64,000 nucleotides of DNA from Mytilus californianus (GCF_021869535.1 NW_026262581.1:79637955-79701954); one strand, 5' to 3'. Shown: positions 48,424-61,435, counted from the first letter of the stretch. Numbers and translations: made by a program. Notes: generated by a model from the letters alone, not told the origin.

Positions 48424-49720
48424 AGTCTCCCAAACGAAGTTTGGGAAGACTTATTGGTTTTGCTCAGTTCTTCTTCTTCTTCTTCCTCTTCCGCCGCTTT
48501 TAAATTTGAACTTGTCCGCACCTGTTCTCCAAAACCGCTTGTCAGATTAACTTAGGGTTTCACAATATTTTAGACTAACATGTCTAGTGGTGCAATCAGG
48601 GTTTTGTTTGTGCAATGGGGTTTATAAAGGGGCACTTTGAGGGGCAAAAAGAAAGGAAGGTTTTACTATAGAACCCTATGAGATTTTATTTTTTAAAATT
48701 TTCAAATGATTATAAATTGAAAACCAATTGTGATAGACACAATCTTTTTAATTGAAAATGTTTTAAATGATAAAGCACATTAAATGAAATACAGGGTAGA
48801 TCCCCAGGGGTCATCCCCACCCCCTGCCATTTAAGAAAGTTCTAATATCTTGTAAATGGTCGAGATCCCCACCCCTTAACCATATGTATTCTGGTTTGTC
48901 ATGCTAAGATGGTTTGAATGATATACAGGGTAAGTCCCTAGAAGTCATCCCGACCCCCTGCCATTTGAGAAAGTTCTAATATCTTGTAAATGGTCGAGAT
49001 CCCCACCCCTAAACCATATATATTCTTGTTTGTTATGATAAAGCACATCAAATGAAATACAGGGTTAGTCCCCAGGGGTCACCCCCACCCCCTGCCATTT
49101 AAGAAATTTCTAATATCTTGTAAGTGGTCAAGATCCCCACCCCTAAACCATATATATTCTGGTTTTTCATGCGAAGATGGTTTGAATGATATACAGGGTT
49201 AGTCCCCAGGGGTCACCCCCACCCCCTGCCATTTAAGAAAGCTCTAATGTCAAGATACCCATCCCTAAACCATATATATTCTGGTTTGTCATACCAAGAT
49301 GGTTTGAATGATATACAGGGTTAGTCCCCAGGGGTCATCCCGACCCCCTGCCATTTGAGAAAGTTCTAATATCTTATAAATGGTTGAAATCCCCACCCCT
49401 AAACCATATATATTCCTGTTCATCATGTCTCGAACATTTGAATGCCGTATAGGGTCAGTCCCCAGGGGTTCCCCCCACCCCCAATGTTCTAGTATCTTGT
49501 AAATGGTCGAGATCCCCACCCCTAAACCATATATATTCTGGTTTGTCATGCCAAGATGATTTGAATGATATACAGGGTTAGTCCCCAGGCATCACTAATG
49601 CATATAACTTTACTGGACCAAACCAATTTTCACTGGACTTTGTCAAATGTCAGGCGACCCTGGGAATTACAAATTATGGGAGCTTCGTTTGGTAGACTTC
49701 GTAACAGCATCGTTACAATC
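48424..49720 (+). mobile_element. 'agtctcccaaacgaag' element with ~130-bp units, Helentron-like layout
   Basis: The 5' palindrome at 48424-48451 (agtctcccaaac / gtttgggaagact) is followed by a cttcttcttctt tract. Six to seven units of about 130 bp follow (gatatacagggttagtcccc; gatccccacccctaaacc; 48795-49590). Near the 3' end cttcgtttggtagact (49683-49698) inverts the 5' arm at 15 of 16 bases. A perfect hairpin gtaac-agcatc-gttac (49701-49716) follows. ORFs over it are translated repeats. Confidence 0.82.
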
Positions 49721-49849
49721 ATTTCTTGTTGATATTTGCAGTATTCAAACATTTTGAAACAATGTTGCAACCTGAATAATGTTATTAACCAGGAGTTGTG
49801 CATTTGTCTGTTAAAGGGTAATGTAATGATTACATCCATGGGGAAAAAA

Positions 49850-50300
49850 GGAATTTCCACTATGCAGAGAAAGCATTAAGTTTTACCCTTGACAATCTGT
49901 ACGTCAGTCCGTACGTGTGTACGTCCGTACGTCTGGAAATTGGTTTCCATTCTCTAACTTAAGTTTGCCTCAACCAAATATTATGAAACTTATACACAAT
50001 GATCATTACCACAAAACACAGATCAAGTTTGAATTTTGGTGGCGTTACTTTTACTGTTCTAGAGTTATGCCCCTTTACAAATGGAAAAATTGCTGAATTT
50101 TTCATTTCCGTTCTCTAACTTAAGTTTGCCTCAACCAAATGTTATGAAACTTGTACACAATGCTTATTACCACAAAACTCAAATCTAAGTATGAATTCGG
50201 GTAGTGTCACTTTTACTGTTCTTGAGTTATGTCCCTTTATAACTTTATATGCAAGCAGGGGCATCATCTGTGTCCCATGGACACATTCCCCATTTATTTA
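49850..50300 (+). mobile_element. Second 'tgcccccgtcg'-family element, 5' end decayed
   Basis: A gtacgtcagtccgtacgtgtg microsatellite-like start and two units as in 46815-47250, then the 3' motif gcaggggca (50255). The same perfect hairpin tgtgtcc-cat-ggacaca is at 50269-50285. The 5' palindrome is not recognisable. Confidence 0.75.
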
Positions 50301-52216
50301 TGTATATCTAGTCTGCCTGTTTTGATATCGAATTACAGTAGTAGAGGAAAACTTGTTTAAACTGCAATACTATTAAGAAACATTTTTGTAATTATAGAAT
50401 ACCTAATCAAAGAAATCAAAAAAAGAAAAGTATTCAATGAATGACCGAACAACACATTAATTCATGAATGCACATAGCACATGAGTTAATTATCTGTGTT
50501 GTTGGCCACAAACAGAATACTTTTCAATATTTGATTTCCTTGATTAGTTATTCTTTTTATGACATTGACAATGGGCTTTTTAAGGGAAATAAAGTAGAAA
50601 ATGCAAGGAACTATATCTTTTTCTACAAATTCACAATTTGCTTTGATGTAACGTCATCGAAACGTCTTACCAACACCTATTTTCGTATGACATCAGAGGA
50701 GTGAAATTATTGGTTTTTTATTTCACTGGGAAATCACGATAATTCATTGCAACCAATGTTGTAATATAATTTAATCATTTCTCATGTATTTTCTGAAAGT
50801 TCAAGAACTTGTGTATACATACATTTTTTAAAAGTTATATTTTGTGGTTTAATCACCATTTTCAAGTGTTTATGTCTTATGTGTCAGTTATTACAAAACC
50901 TGTTGTTAATTGAACACTATATTTATATTTATCAGAATTCAAGATATATAATATATCTCATGAAGTATTGCCTCTATCTTATAAAATATGTCAATTTATA
51001 AACTTTATATCCTGTAGAAATCTATCTTATTTTTTGTATTCTGTAAATAAGAGATTTGAAATTCTTCTTGATTTATTACTTTTAAAACTTAAGAACTTAC
51101 AATATATGTATAGTTGGTTCATGCCAAAAGATGAAAATGGCCATCTTACACAATTGAAATTATGATATTATCCATTGATTCAAAGAAATAAATAAAATTT
51201 AATTTAATTTCTCATCCCCTCCCATTTATACACATTTTCCACAATCAAAAAATATTGCACATGTATTTACCAGATTAATAATCATAATTTTATTTATTCA
51301 ATATTTGAGTAAATACTCAGTCATCTACTTAATGATCTACACATTATTTGTCTGAGGAAAATAGTTGATTTTATGATAGCTCTAGAACATCTTTTGTTTT
51401 TTGCCATGAAAATTTTGGATAGTTTGTTTCTATTTCAAATTAGTAAACAACATTGATTTAAAAAAGATGTTGTTCCTGTATTTAACTAGGGAAAAAAATA
51501 GTTTGTATTTTTATTATTAAAGTTTAAAACAATTAGTTGTCCTAAGAATAAAAATGTCTCACACATGATGTGTGGATGTGACCTTGTATTAATATTATTA
51601 CTTTTGAGTCTGTGATAATAATTTGTATTTATTTATGACATTGTGATAATTTTTTTAGTTTACCTCAACCGAGTCCTTAAATCATTTATCTATAAAATTA
51701 TCTTATAATGAATTTTTAAATTATTTTTATCTTACTTTTAAGAAATGTAATAAATTTAAGAAAAATATTTGCAGTTATTTTTATTATTATAATGTGGCAG
51801 GTTGTTTAGACATCGATGTTTATTGTAGTTACTGTAGTAACATGGCTTTAATAGCAATGTGATCTTTTGCCAATCTTTCTGTTGTTTATGAACACTTGGA
51901 ACTCTATGACACACAAGGTCAACTTAGAAGATATGTTCCTTACACCATTTTTGCAAGGTTGTTGGAAAAAATGTTGTTACTGTGGTCCTTACAAGACAAT
52001 TGATATGTTGAATACAGCTAAACATAAGTTTTAATGAAAGTTGTCTTTTGAATGTCTTAACCAGTAGAAGCAAGATGTGGCTGAATGTGTTCTTGTAAAG
52101 TGTTAAGTGTTTGTGGTTAACCACCCATTACAGCCTATGGTTATAAACATTGTATTATATTGTTGAGCAATTGAGAAATGTGTAGAAAAATCTTAAATAA
52201 GAACTGCTAAAGAGGT
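50301..52216. other. Unassigned non-coding sequence downstream of the RNF14-like gene
   Basis: AT-rich, with frequent aataaa-type words. A ~65-codon ORF at 50968-51165 has no family signal. No repeat recognised. Confidence 0.3.
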
Positions 52217-52671
52217 TTAAGGTCAAGGAACAGTAAATTGGCTATGTCACAGATTTTACTACAACTTTGGCTCATTAAACTATAAATGAAAATCGAAAAA
52301 ATAATATATTTATCTCTTTTATTATCTGAAATATTACTGATTGAATTTTTTCAAAATAGGTGAACATTTGTATAGAAAGCACGTAAAACCAGCGAAAAAT
52401 TGTCTTAAATTTGTCCTAAAATCATGAAATCTCCAATTTCTTATACATATACTTTTATTTAAAAACTATATGTTGTTAATACATACGTTTTAATGATGTA
52501 AAATAATTATAGGGTCACCGACATCGATTTTGAGTACACATCATTCAAAGTGGTGTTCTATGCGAAAAAATACCACTAAACGTCGAAATAATCGTAACCT
52601 CATTGGCTGCTGCCTGTAAAACATCAATTTTTGATGTTTTTCACTACCCATTAAGTAACAGATTGATTATT

Positions 52672-53640
52672 AGTCCCCTACCAACGAAGTCGAAGTGGAC
52701 TTTAGGTTTGCACTCTGTCCGTCTGTCCGTCCGTCTGTCAGTCCGGCAACTCAGCTTTCCACACTTTTTTTCTTCGTTCTTGAAGATATTGATTTGATAT
52801 TTGGTATATAGTTTTATCATGACAAGTCATAGATCAATTTCGAATTTTGTTCCGGTCTGATGATTTAATCCAGAGTTATGGTCCATAAAAAAACTCCATA
52901 ACTAATGTTAGAGTACTATGTTAAACCAAATAATCTGTACAAAGGGAGATAACTCATTTTTTAAAAAGAAATTCTTTGGTAAATTGTTTGAGGAATTTTG
53001 TGGCAGGTTTATATATTATTTTGTATACTAATTTTCTAAATGCTACATGTATATATAAATATTTTTTTGTTATTAAGTGAAATCCTTTAATTAGATAATA
53101 ATCTATTTTTATTAAGGTATATATTTCATTACATTACATTGTGTAGATAAAAGTTGTTGACATTTTATAGATATGTTACAAACTATATTAGTTTGTGACA
53201 AATGAAAGAAAAAATATTTGGAACTATTAATTATATTTGATTGTAATTTGAAAATAGATATACATTGTATTACATCATATCTAATTTTAGAGAACTATTA
53301 ATCATATCTAATGTTAGAGCGATATAGGTTTTCCACACTTTTCTTCATCATGCTTGAAGATATTGATTGACAAGTGGTATATAGTTTTATCATGACAAGT
53401 TACAGATCAAGTTCAAATTGTTGTTTCGGTCTGATAATTTTGTGCAGAGTTATGGTCCTTGGACTTGAAAAAAATTCACTCATATATTCAGTTTTCCACA
53501 CTGTTTTTAGTCATGCTTGGAAGATATTGACTTGATATTTTCTTTTTGTTTACACCATGACAAGTTATAGAACAAGTTAGCATTTTGTTCCAGTATAATA
53601 AATCTTTACCTGGTAGGGGACTATGTATTGCCATGCAATA
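52672..53640 (+). mobile_element. 'agtcccctacc' element, Helentron-like layout
   Basis: The 5' motif agtcccctacc (52672-52682) precedes a gtccgtctgtccgtccgtc microsatellite. Three units with ttttcttc..gcttgaagatattga and tagttttatcatgacaagt follow. The exact inverse ggtaggggact is at 53612-53622. A perfect hairpin tattgc-cat-gcaata (53626-53640) follows. Confidence 0.8.
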
Positions 53641-53754
53641 TTCTCAGAATGCTTGTTAGACTAAAAACGAAGTCATTAACCATATGATTATCTATATCAT
53701 TAAAACAGAAATTTATGTATCAACAACATATAGTTTTTAAGAAAAATCTATGTA

Positions 53755-53960
53755 CTGTAAATTCAGAAATTATTGCGTGCATTTATTATTGCGATTTTGT
53801 CATTATAGACTGAAATGCGATTTTAATTTTTGCGATATTGAGAAAAATCCTGTTTAATTCATATAAAAAATTTCAAAATGCGAGTTTAAATTATTGCGAT
53901 TATAACCCTGTCGCATTTTTCGCAATAATATAAACATCGCAATAATTTCTGAATTTACAG
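53755..53960. mobile_element. 206-bp mariner-type MITE
   Basis: Perfect inverted ends of about 23 bp, starting ctgtaaattcagaaattatt. TA lies on each side. The interior repeats attgcgat / atcgcaat words. No ORF. Confidence 0.85.
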
Positions 53961-54159
53961 TATTAGAAATTTAAGTAGGTTTTTCACCGATTTTATGTCC
54001 TTTCTATACAAATTTCTACCTATTTTTAAAGAATTCAGTCAGTAATATTTCAGATAATAAAAGAGATAAATGCATTATTTTTTCGATTTTCAGTTAAAGT
54101 TTGATGCAAAATTTTAGAAAAATCTGTGACATAGCCCATTTACTGTAACTTGACCTTAA

Positions 54160-55650
54160 ATGATGTTGAAGGGATATTTCAATGTAAAGTACTTTATGAG
54201 AGGGGTTACTTCAATGTAAAAGGGTTAACTAACATGGCAACTGGCATGGTGTTTAGTTTTACCCAGCAGGCCATTGGAAGTATGCAGAACTTGTGGCAAA
54301 ATGATCAATTTTAACCAGTAGATGCAGGCTGGATATTCCTTCTTTGGAGCTAATTTATTGAACAAGTTGAAATCCATTGGAATACAAAAGTTTCTGTAGC
54401 AGGTACTGACTGGGTTTTGGCACTCAAGCAATTTAGTTGGGAAATATGTACATATAGTTACTCTTCTTCAGAACTACTGACAAAAAACTATGTAGTATTT
54501 TGTATGCACTGACGAAGCGTTGTTTTAAGACAAATCAGCCAATTTTGTCACCTTATCACATGACCACCTCGGTTGTAATATGTTGCCTGGTTTGTCAGAG
54601 GATGTGGGTTTGATCCCTGGCCATATTAAACAAACAACTTTAAAGTTGGTATTTTCTGCTTCTCAGCTAAGTAAGTGACATATTTATGAAAAAGACCATA
54701 GACTGCATGGTTGGTTCTTAATCAGAATATTTATTATTATTAATGTGTCTAGATTTTGTGTTATGTCTTCCTGCAGATAGATACCCTGTGAACTAGCACA
54801 TTTAAAATTTTCACATGTCTGTCTAGTACAAAGCAGCGTTGGTACTCGTATCACTTTAACGTGATCTCGTCCTGATATTCATGTAATATTTGCCACTGGA
54901 GGTCAAACACTGATCCACCAATCCCTTATCACATGAGATATCTGGAGGAATATCTTCTGAAAAAATACTAAATAAATTGTGCACAATGATCAAAAGAAAA
55001 AACACAGAGCACTGCACTGAAAACTAAAGATTGAGCAATATGATTTCAATTCATTTGACCAAAAACATGGGATTAATTCAGGTGCTATAGAAGGGTTTAG
55101 CAATACCTGCTTTACCATTGGTAACCATCATGAGAAACATGACAAGTAATAATCCTATCATTAAGTCCTGAAAAGATGAGGGACTGTGGCTACATGTATG
55201 TCTAATGAAAAAAATATGTGGTCATCTGTGAGTAAACTAAAACTTTAACACTAACAACACTTGGTTCAGTAGTATTTTGTAAGTACCAACCCTGGATCAA
55301 GGAATTTTTGATGTAAAACACAAGCACTTGAATAATTCTTATCGATGTTAACTCTATTTGCATGTGATGGTCGAAAGTCGCTACGTGGTAATGAACAGTC
55401 CACTTTGAGAAAATGATCTTTTTAGTCCTAAACAGACTCAGGTTCCATTTCTAGGTGTAAGTCACATTGTGATGCGGGCCTAGCTACTTGTATGGTTTAT
55501 AGGAAATATGATATTAACAGTCCACACATTTTGAATTACTGAATGAAAGACCGGACATGATGTTAAAAATAATGCAAACTTTGATTCTCCATGAGAAGCC
55601 CTTGTATGAACTTGTCATTTGTAGATAACGAAACAAATCGGCACATAGAT
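54160..55650. other. Unassigned non-coding sequence
   Basis: No gene or clear repeat recognised. Short ORFs on both strands lack family signals. Confidence 0.3.
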
Positions 55651-55878
55651 GAGGGTCTGGATGAGGGTCCATCATTTCTGTATTCTTTAATTTTTTAGAT
55701 CACTTTTCTTTATTCTTTATTTATTTTGCCACTTATTCTCTATTCTTAATATTTTAGCACCCCAATATTCTTTATTCTCTATTTTTGGTGCCTATTTTTC
55801 TCTATTCCTAATTTTTTGTCCTTTATTCGGCACTTCTTGCCCATTATTTTGTATTCTGTAAACCCCATCCAGACCCTC
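55651..55878. mobile_element. 228-bp MITE-like element with pyrimidine-rich interior
   Basis: Perfect 13-bp inverted ends gagggtctggatg / catccagaccctc. The interior is made of irregular ttctttattctctattctta repeats. Confidence 0.7.
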
Positions 55879-56212
55879 TAGAGAAGTGACAATTGTTCGT
55901 TTTTGGAATTTCCACTCAGTTGGAAAGCACGATTATCATTTGAAAAACATGCCCACCAAATTAAACTACTAGTATCTATCATCTAAATAGTGCAAATTCA
56001 ATGATTTTTTTGTGGGATCAGTTGTTAATCTCAAAGTATAATTTCTTCCTAACTACTGTACAACAAGAAGTTTACATTTACATTTACCATTCCTTTTTCT
56101 TTTTTATTAAACAATCAAATGTTCAATACTATTGCTCGAGGAAAGGGTCAGAATTTGATAGTATATACTCTAAAAGGTCTATTTTCTATGAAAATATCTG
56201 TCTAATTGAAGT

Positions 56213-58520
56213 AGTTAGTTCCACAGTTACTTTAAAGCCCGTTGTCGTAACTTCTGTCATCAGAGTAACTATTTTTACTAAGACTGAAAAATCAAGTATT
56301 CAGTACTTCTGTCACTAGAGTAGTCATGTTTACTTAGACTTGGAAGCCCAAAAGTAAGTACTTCTGTCAATAGATTAGTTACTTTTACTAAGACTTTAAA
56401 GTCCAGAGTCCGGAGTTCAGTAGCCGTCACTTCTGTCACTAAAGTAATTATTTTTGCATATACTTAAAAATCCCGTAGTCAGTACTTCTTTCACTAGAGT
56501 TTTTTTTTACTTAGACTTTAAAGTCTAGTAGTCAGTACTTCTGTCACTAGAGAACTATTTTTTTCTAAGACTTTAAAGTCCAGTAGTCAGTACTTCTGTC
56601 ACCAGAGTAGTTATTTTTGCTTAGGCTTAAAAACCCAGTGGCCAGTACTTCTTTCACTAGAGTAGTTATTTTTACTTAGACTTTAAAGTCTAGTAGTCAG
56701 TACTTCTGTCACCAGAGTAGCTATTTTTACTTATACTTAAACATCCAGTAGTCAGTACTTCTTTCACTAGAGTAGTGATTTTTACTTAGACTTGGAAGCC
56801 CATAAGTAACTACTTCTGTCAATACAGTAGTTATTTTTACTTAGGCTTTAAAGTCCAGAGTCCAGTAGCCGTCACTTCTGTCACTAGAGTAATTATTTTT
56901 ACTTAGACTTAAAAGCCCAGTAGCCGTCACTTCTGTCACTAGAGCAGTTATTTTTGCTTAGACTTAAAATCCAGTAGTCGGTACTTCTTTCACTAGAGTA
57001 ATAATTTTACTTAGACTTTAAAGTCCAGAAAGCAGTTCTTCTGTCACTAGAGTAAAATTGAGAATGGAAATGGGGAATATGTCAAAGAGACAACAACCCG
57101 ACCAAAGAGCAGACAACAGCCGAAGGCCACCAATGGGTCTTCAACGCAGCGAGAAAATCCCGCACCCGGAGGTGGTCCTCAGCTGGCCCCTAAATAAAAT
57201 TGTGTACTAGTTCAGTGAAATGGACATCACACTAAACTCCAAAACATATAAATGAACTAAAATTAAAAAACACACTAACAAAGGCCAGAGGCTCCTGACT
57301 TGGGACAGGCGCAAAAATGCGGCGGGGTTAAACATGTTTTGTGAGATCTCAACCATCCCCCTATAACCTCTAGCCAATGTAGAATAAAGAAACACATAGC
57401 AATACGCACAGTAAAAATTCAGTTCAAAAGAAGTCCTAGTCCGATGTCAGAATAGGTAACAAAAGAAACTAAGCAAAATGACAATGATACATAAATGAAC
57501 AAAGGACTACTAGCAGTAGTATTTTTTCTTAGACTTTAAAGTCCAGTGGCCAGTACTTCTGTCACTAGAGTAGTTATTTTTACTTAGACTTTAAAGTGTA
57601 GTTGGCAATACTTCTGTCACTAGAGTAATTATTCAGTTACTTAGGTCACTTCTGTCACTAGAGAACTTTTACTTTTACTTAAACTTAAACTTTAAAGTCT
57701 AGTAGTCAGAACTTCTGTCACAAGAGTAGTTATTTTTACGTAGACTTTAAAGTGCAGTAGTCAATACTGCTAGAGTAATTATTTTACTACGGTCACTTCT
57801 TTCTCTAGAGTAGTTACTTTTACTTACACTTTAAAGTCTGGTAGTCAGTACTTCTGTTACTAGAGTAGTAACTTTTTCTTAAACTTTAAAGTCGAGTATT
57901 CAGTACTTCTGTCACCAGAGTAGTTGTTTTTGCTTAGGCTTTAAAACCCAGTGGCCAGTACTTCTGTCACTAGAGTAGTTATTTTTACTTAGACTTTAAA
58001 GTGTAGTTGGCAATACTTCAGTCACTAGAGTTATTATTCAGTTACTTAGGTCACTTCTGTCACTAGAGTAGTAACTTTTACTTAAACTTAAACTTTAAAG
58101 TCTAGTAGTCAGAACTTCTGTCACTAGAATAGTTACTTTTACTTAAACTTTAAAGTCGAGTTGTCAGTACTTCTGTCACAAGAGTAGTTATTTTTACGTA
58201 GACTTTAAAGTGCAGTAGTCAATACTGCTAGAATAATTATTTTACTACGGTCACTTCTGTCTCTAGAGTAGTTACTTTTACTTACACTTTAAAGTCTAGT
58301 AGTCAGTACTTCTGTCACTAGAGTAGTAACTTTTACTTAAACTTTAAAGTCGAGTATTCAGTACTTCCGTCACTAGAGTAGTTATTAAATGCAGACTTTA
58401 AAGCCCGATAGTCAGTACTTCTGTCACTAGAGTAGTTATTCTTACGTAGACTTTAAATTCAAGTAGTCAGTACTTCTGTCACTAGAGCAGCTATGTTTAC
58501 TTAGACTTTAAAGTCCAATA
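56213..58520 (+). repeat. 55-bp satellite array, forward orientation
   Basis: About 30-35 imperfect units of a 55-bp repeat. Landmarks are cttctgtcactagagtagtt, atttttacttagactttaaa and gtccagtagtcagta. Units diverge and vary in length. The array is interrupted at about 57060-57510 by a dispersed repeat. Confidence 0.9.
57060..57510 (+). repeat. Dispersed mussel-type repeat inserted in the satellite
   Basis: Shared landmarks with 35336: gagacaacaacccgaccaaa, ggtcttcaacgcagcg, ggctcctgacttgggacagg. The satellite continues on the right side, so it is an insertion. Confidence 0.8.
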
Positions 58521-58639
58521 GTCAAAAGCCAGTAGTGAGTACATCTGTGCTTACATGAAGTATCATTTATGCAAACATAGTCTGTTAATATGCTATTCTT
58601 AAAATGTTTTAATCACCCGAAACACTAAAGTTTTTTTCT

Positions 58640-59120
58640 ATCTCAGTCTTTAAAGTCTAAGTAAAAATAACTACTCTAGTGAAGAAGTACTGACTACTGA
58701 ATGTTTAAGTCTAAGTAAAAATAACTACTCTGGTGACAGAAGTACTGACTTCTGGACTTCAACTCGCTGCATTTTCATGCACCTGTCCTAAGTCAGGAGC
58801 CTGTTGTTCAGTGGTTGTCGTTTGTTGGTGTGGTTCATAGGTGTTTCTCGTTTTTTATATAAATTAGACCTTGCTGTTCGGTGTGAGCCAAGGCTCCGTG
58901 TTGAAGGCCGTACTTTGACCTATAATTGTTAACTTTTTATACATTGTGACTTAGATGGAGAGTTGTCTCATTGGCACTCATACTACATCTTATTTATATC
59001 CAACGTCTAAGAAAAAATCACTACTCTAGTGACAGAAATACTGACTACTGGACTTTAAAGTCTAAGTGAAAACAAATACACTAGTGAAAGAAGTACTGAC
59101 TACTGGGTTTTTAAGTCTAA
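58640..59120 (-). repeat. 55-bp satellite array, reverse orientation, with a repeat insertion
   Basis: Units read as the reverse complement of the 56213 array (tttaaagtctaagtaaaaat; aactactctagtgacagaag). They are at 58640-58755 and 59005-59120, split by an inverted dispersed repeat (58756-59003). Confidence 0.88.
58756..59003 (-). repeat. Inverted dispersed gatgtggtatgattgcc repeat
   Basis: gtcaggagcctgttgttcag, ctgttcggtgtgagccaagg and gagttgtctcattggcactc are almost the same as 12772-12905. Confidence 0.8.
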
Positions 59121-59129
59121 GTTAAGTGG

Positions 59130-59730
59130 CTTAATTATTTTTTATATTTTTGGTTTTCAATGCTCTTTGGTTTCTTAATTGATTTTTTTTTAATTTTTCA
59201 AACTTTCATTCGAGTGCCACCGTCAGATAGGTCTTACTTATCTAGACGAACCCGTGTCTACTATACTTAATTATAAGCCTGATCTTTTGATGAGTTTTTA
59301 CTCCTGATTAAATAAATCTTATGCATTTGGAAAGCAGCTTCATGGAGCATTTGGTAGACCCAGCAATCAAGCGATAAAAGAATGTTTTTTGAGGCGGTTT
59401 ATTGTATTTTTTTTGTTTGTTAGAGTAGAGTGAAAGGTCATTTCATATTTTGTTGAAATTCCAAACATAAAACAGACCTATATTATTTCTGATTTCCTCA
59501 TTCACACAGATACGTTTTTGTTTGGGTTTTTTTTCTGCGGATACAGCAACAATTTGTCATAAATGTTAGGCATGTGTCTAGCAATTCACAGTTCGAGTTT
59601 TCGAAGAACAATGTTGCATGAATGTTCATAGCCCACATAAATTAAAGTTTGCGAAAAAAAAATAACAAAACATTTCGAAGTTGTAAGAAAATTAACAGTT
59701 AAAATTATAAACAGACGGAACTTAGAAAAA
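59130..59730. other. Unassigned non-coding sequence
   Basis: T-rich; nothing recognised. Confidence 0.3.
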
Positions 59731-59734
59731 TATA

Positions 59735-59930
59735 TCTGGTCTATATTCGCCCTATCTTTGAATACAGTTGTGAGGTGTGGGACAACTTATTGGAGCAACT
59801 TCAACTATAGAAGCTGGGTCGGAATTGTAACAGGATTGCCTATCTTGAATATCTTTATCTAGAGACTAACTGAGAATCTCTACATGTAGAAGATACAGAA
59901 AAAAATCCAATAATTTTATAAGATAGATAA
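59735..59930 (+). pseudogene. Fragment of a LINE ORF2 C-terminus
   Basis: One frame reads VYIRPIFEYSCEVWDNLLEQ, then, with stops and shifts, IVTGLP-like and YLEYLYLETN words. This is the conserved region after the RT domain of many APE-type LINEs. It is too short to place in a clade and unrelated to the two other LINEs here as far as can be seen. Confidence 0.65.
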
Positions 59931-60194
59931 TATATAATCGCAACTTTTGTAGATTCTCATCAATAAATTTGTCATTTGTTCTTTCGTCTTTTATAGGGAA
60001 TGGATTTTTTCGTAACCTTGGATAGTTACCCTGTCACAGTTTTAACTATGATCTCTATTGAATAATGCATACGGGAAATATGAATGAACCCGAGCATTCC
60101 ATGTATGTTAGAGCTGAATGTTATTCTAGCACAGCGATCTTTTTTTAAATTCATATTTCGCAGTTTTTTGCAGAGACATATAATATGTATTATC

Positions 60195-60335
60195 ACATAC
60201 CTGTCAACTGACCCGGATCCTGCGGGTGTGACCCGAGATTTTCACAATTCTGAGGGGTCACCCGGGACACCCGCCGGGTTGCCAAATAACCCGGAAATTC
60301 GGAAAATAACCCGTTTTCACCCGTATTCGTAAGCC
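60195..60335 (+). repeat. CCCG-rich 'gacccgg' repeat
   Basis: It starts tacctgtcaactgacccgga and is built of acccgg / cccgc words, unlike its AT-rich surroundings. It is a probable dispersed repeat; the apparent ORF is composition-driven. Confidence 0.55.
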
Positions 60336-60890
60336 TTCAGTCTGATTTCATATAAAGTGATTTTCCGTTGAAATTAATACCGGCAAATTCGTAATTCTTC
60401 CTGGACAAGAAGTTCAACTAGCTGTGTAAACTCAAATCAAGTGACCCATTTCAGTGCATGGCTTCACTTGACAGCTTTGGTGTCAAACACACTGTTAATT
60501 ATCACCAATTACCTTAGCTTTAGGTCGTAAATAATTTGTGTATCTAAAACAATTTGAGTTACTTCCCCTTTTTTGTCAATTCACAATATACTCCTTAAAC
60601 TTATGTTTTTTTTTTGTAAAAAAATTAAATCTAAAATGAATTGAATGCAAAAACATATCAGAATAATACGTTAACTATCTTTCTACCTAAGAACAATTAA
60701 AAAATAAAAATTTTGAAAATTAGTTTTTTCATCTATACCTCCTTTATTTGTTTAACTTTATTTTATTATACTCTAATATCAACATATGATGTGGACTCAT
60801 CAAGTCACGTTTTAGTCATTACAACTGAACGGACGTGCTGGGTCAGCTTTCCTTTACCCGCTATCTTCGATGAGGGTTTACTGTTGGATG
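60336..60890. other. Unassigned non-coding sequence
   Basis: AT-rich; nothing recognised. Confidence 0.3.
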
Positions 60891-60894
60891 GATA

Positions 60895-61435
60895 AACGAC
60901 TTACTACTTTCGATGACAGAAACCAATCCAACGCTGTACAGACTACGTAAGGCTATAATCCGCGTAGGGTTAATTCCCGCGTCAACATACACTCCAAAAC
61001 CCATTATGGATGGGGGAGTGGTATGCCGAGTGACGTCCGAGGGCTGTATCGTAGGTGTTAGATAATGGACCACCATTTCACTGTCTCACGACTTTGGTCC
61101 TGATAATGCTTCCTGTCATCGTTAATACTACGTCCGAGACTCATCTACCAGTACTCCATCATCGAGGTTAGCGGGCTGCCTAGCTGACCAATCTGGCCCT
61201 GAAAGCAGTCGTTGTGAAGACATAACATCAAAACAGTCAACAAAAGAAAAACCAAAACAACTCACAAAACCAAGATGGCGGCCTACCAAAATGGCGTCCT
61301 CAACCTGTTCCTGACCGATGGCAAAAATTATTTAAACGCTCATCAAACGCCTTCGGGCACCGAGCCGACCGTGCGAGGGATGTATATCCAGTCAAGGTCG
61401 TTAAAAACTGCCATTTGTTTGATGTGGACTATGTA
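60895..61435 (+). other. CpG-rich block of unknown origin with a short ORF
   Basis: It is markedly richer in CG dinucleotides than anything nearby and ends abruptly near 61410. It includes an ATG (61275, cAAGATGG context) opening 60 codons that start MAAYQNGVLNLFLTDGKNYL. Codon choice in the first ~40 codons (to VRGMYIQSRS) looks protein-like, after which AT-rich sequence resumes. It could be the 5' leader and start of a truncated retroelement, or a promoter with a first exon. Not recognised. Confidence 0.35.

Larger units (their letters stand above)
52221..54155. mobile_element. TTAA-flanked element with ~190-bp TIRs and two nested insertions, 1935 bp
   Basis: Ends ggtcaaggaacagtaaattg and (inverted) ggtcaagttacagtaaatgg continue in parallel for about 190 bases (..tatctcttttattatctg..). 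TTAA lies on both sides (52217-52220, 54156-54159), as for piggyBac or Kolobok. The interior contains a Helentron-like element (52672-53640) and a mariner-type MITE (53755-53960). Without these the element would be about 760 bp, so it was itself a MITE. Confidence 0.8.

Noticed and set aside
48950-49549. 86-codon minus-strand ORF with repeated NIYGLGVGISTIYKI
   Set aside because: It is a translated 130-bp tandem unit; most units do not keep the frame.
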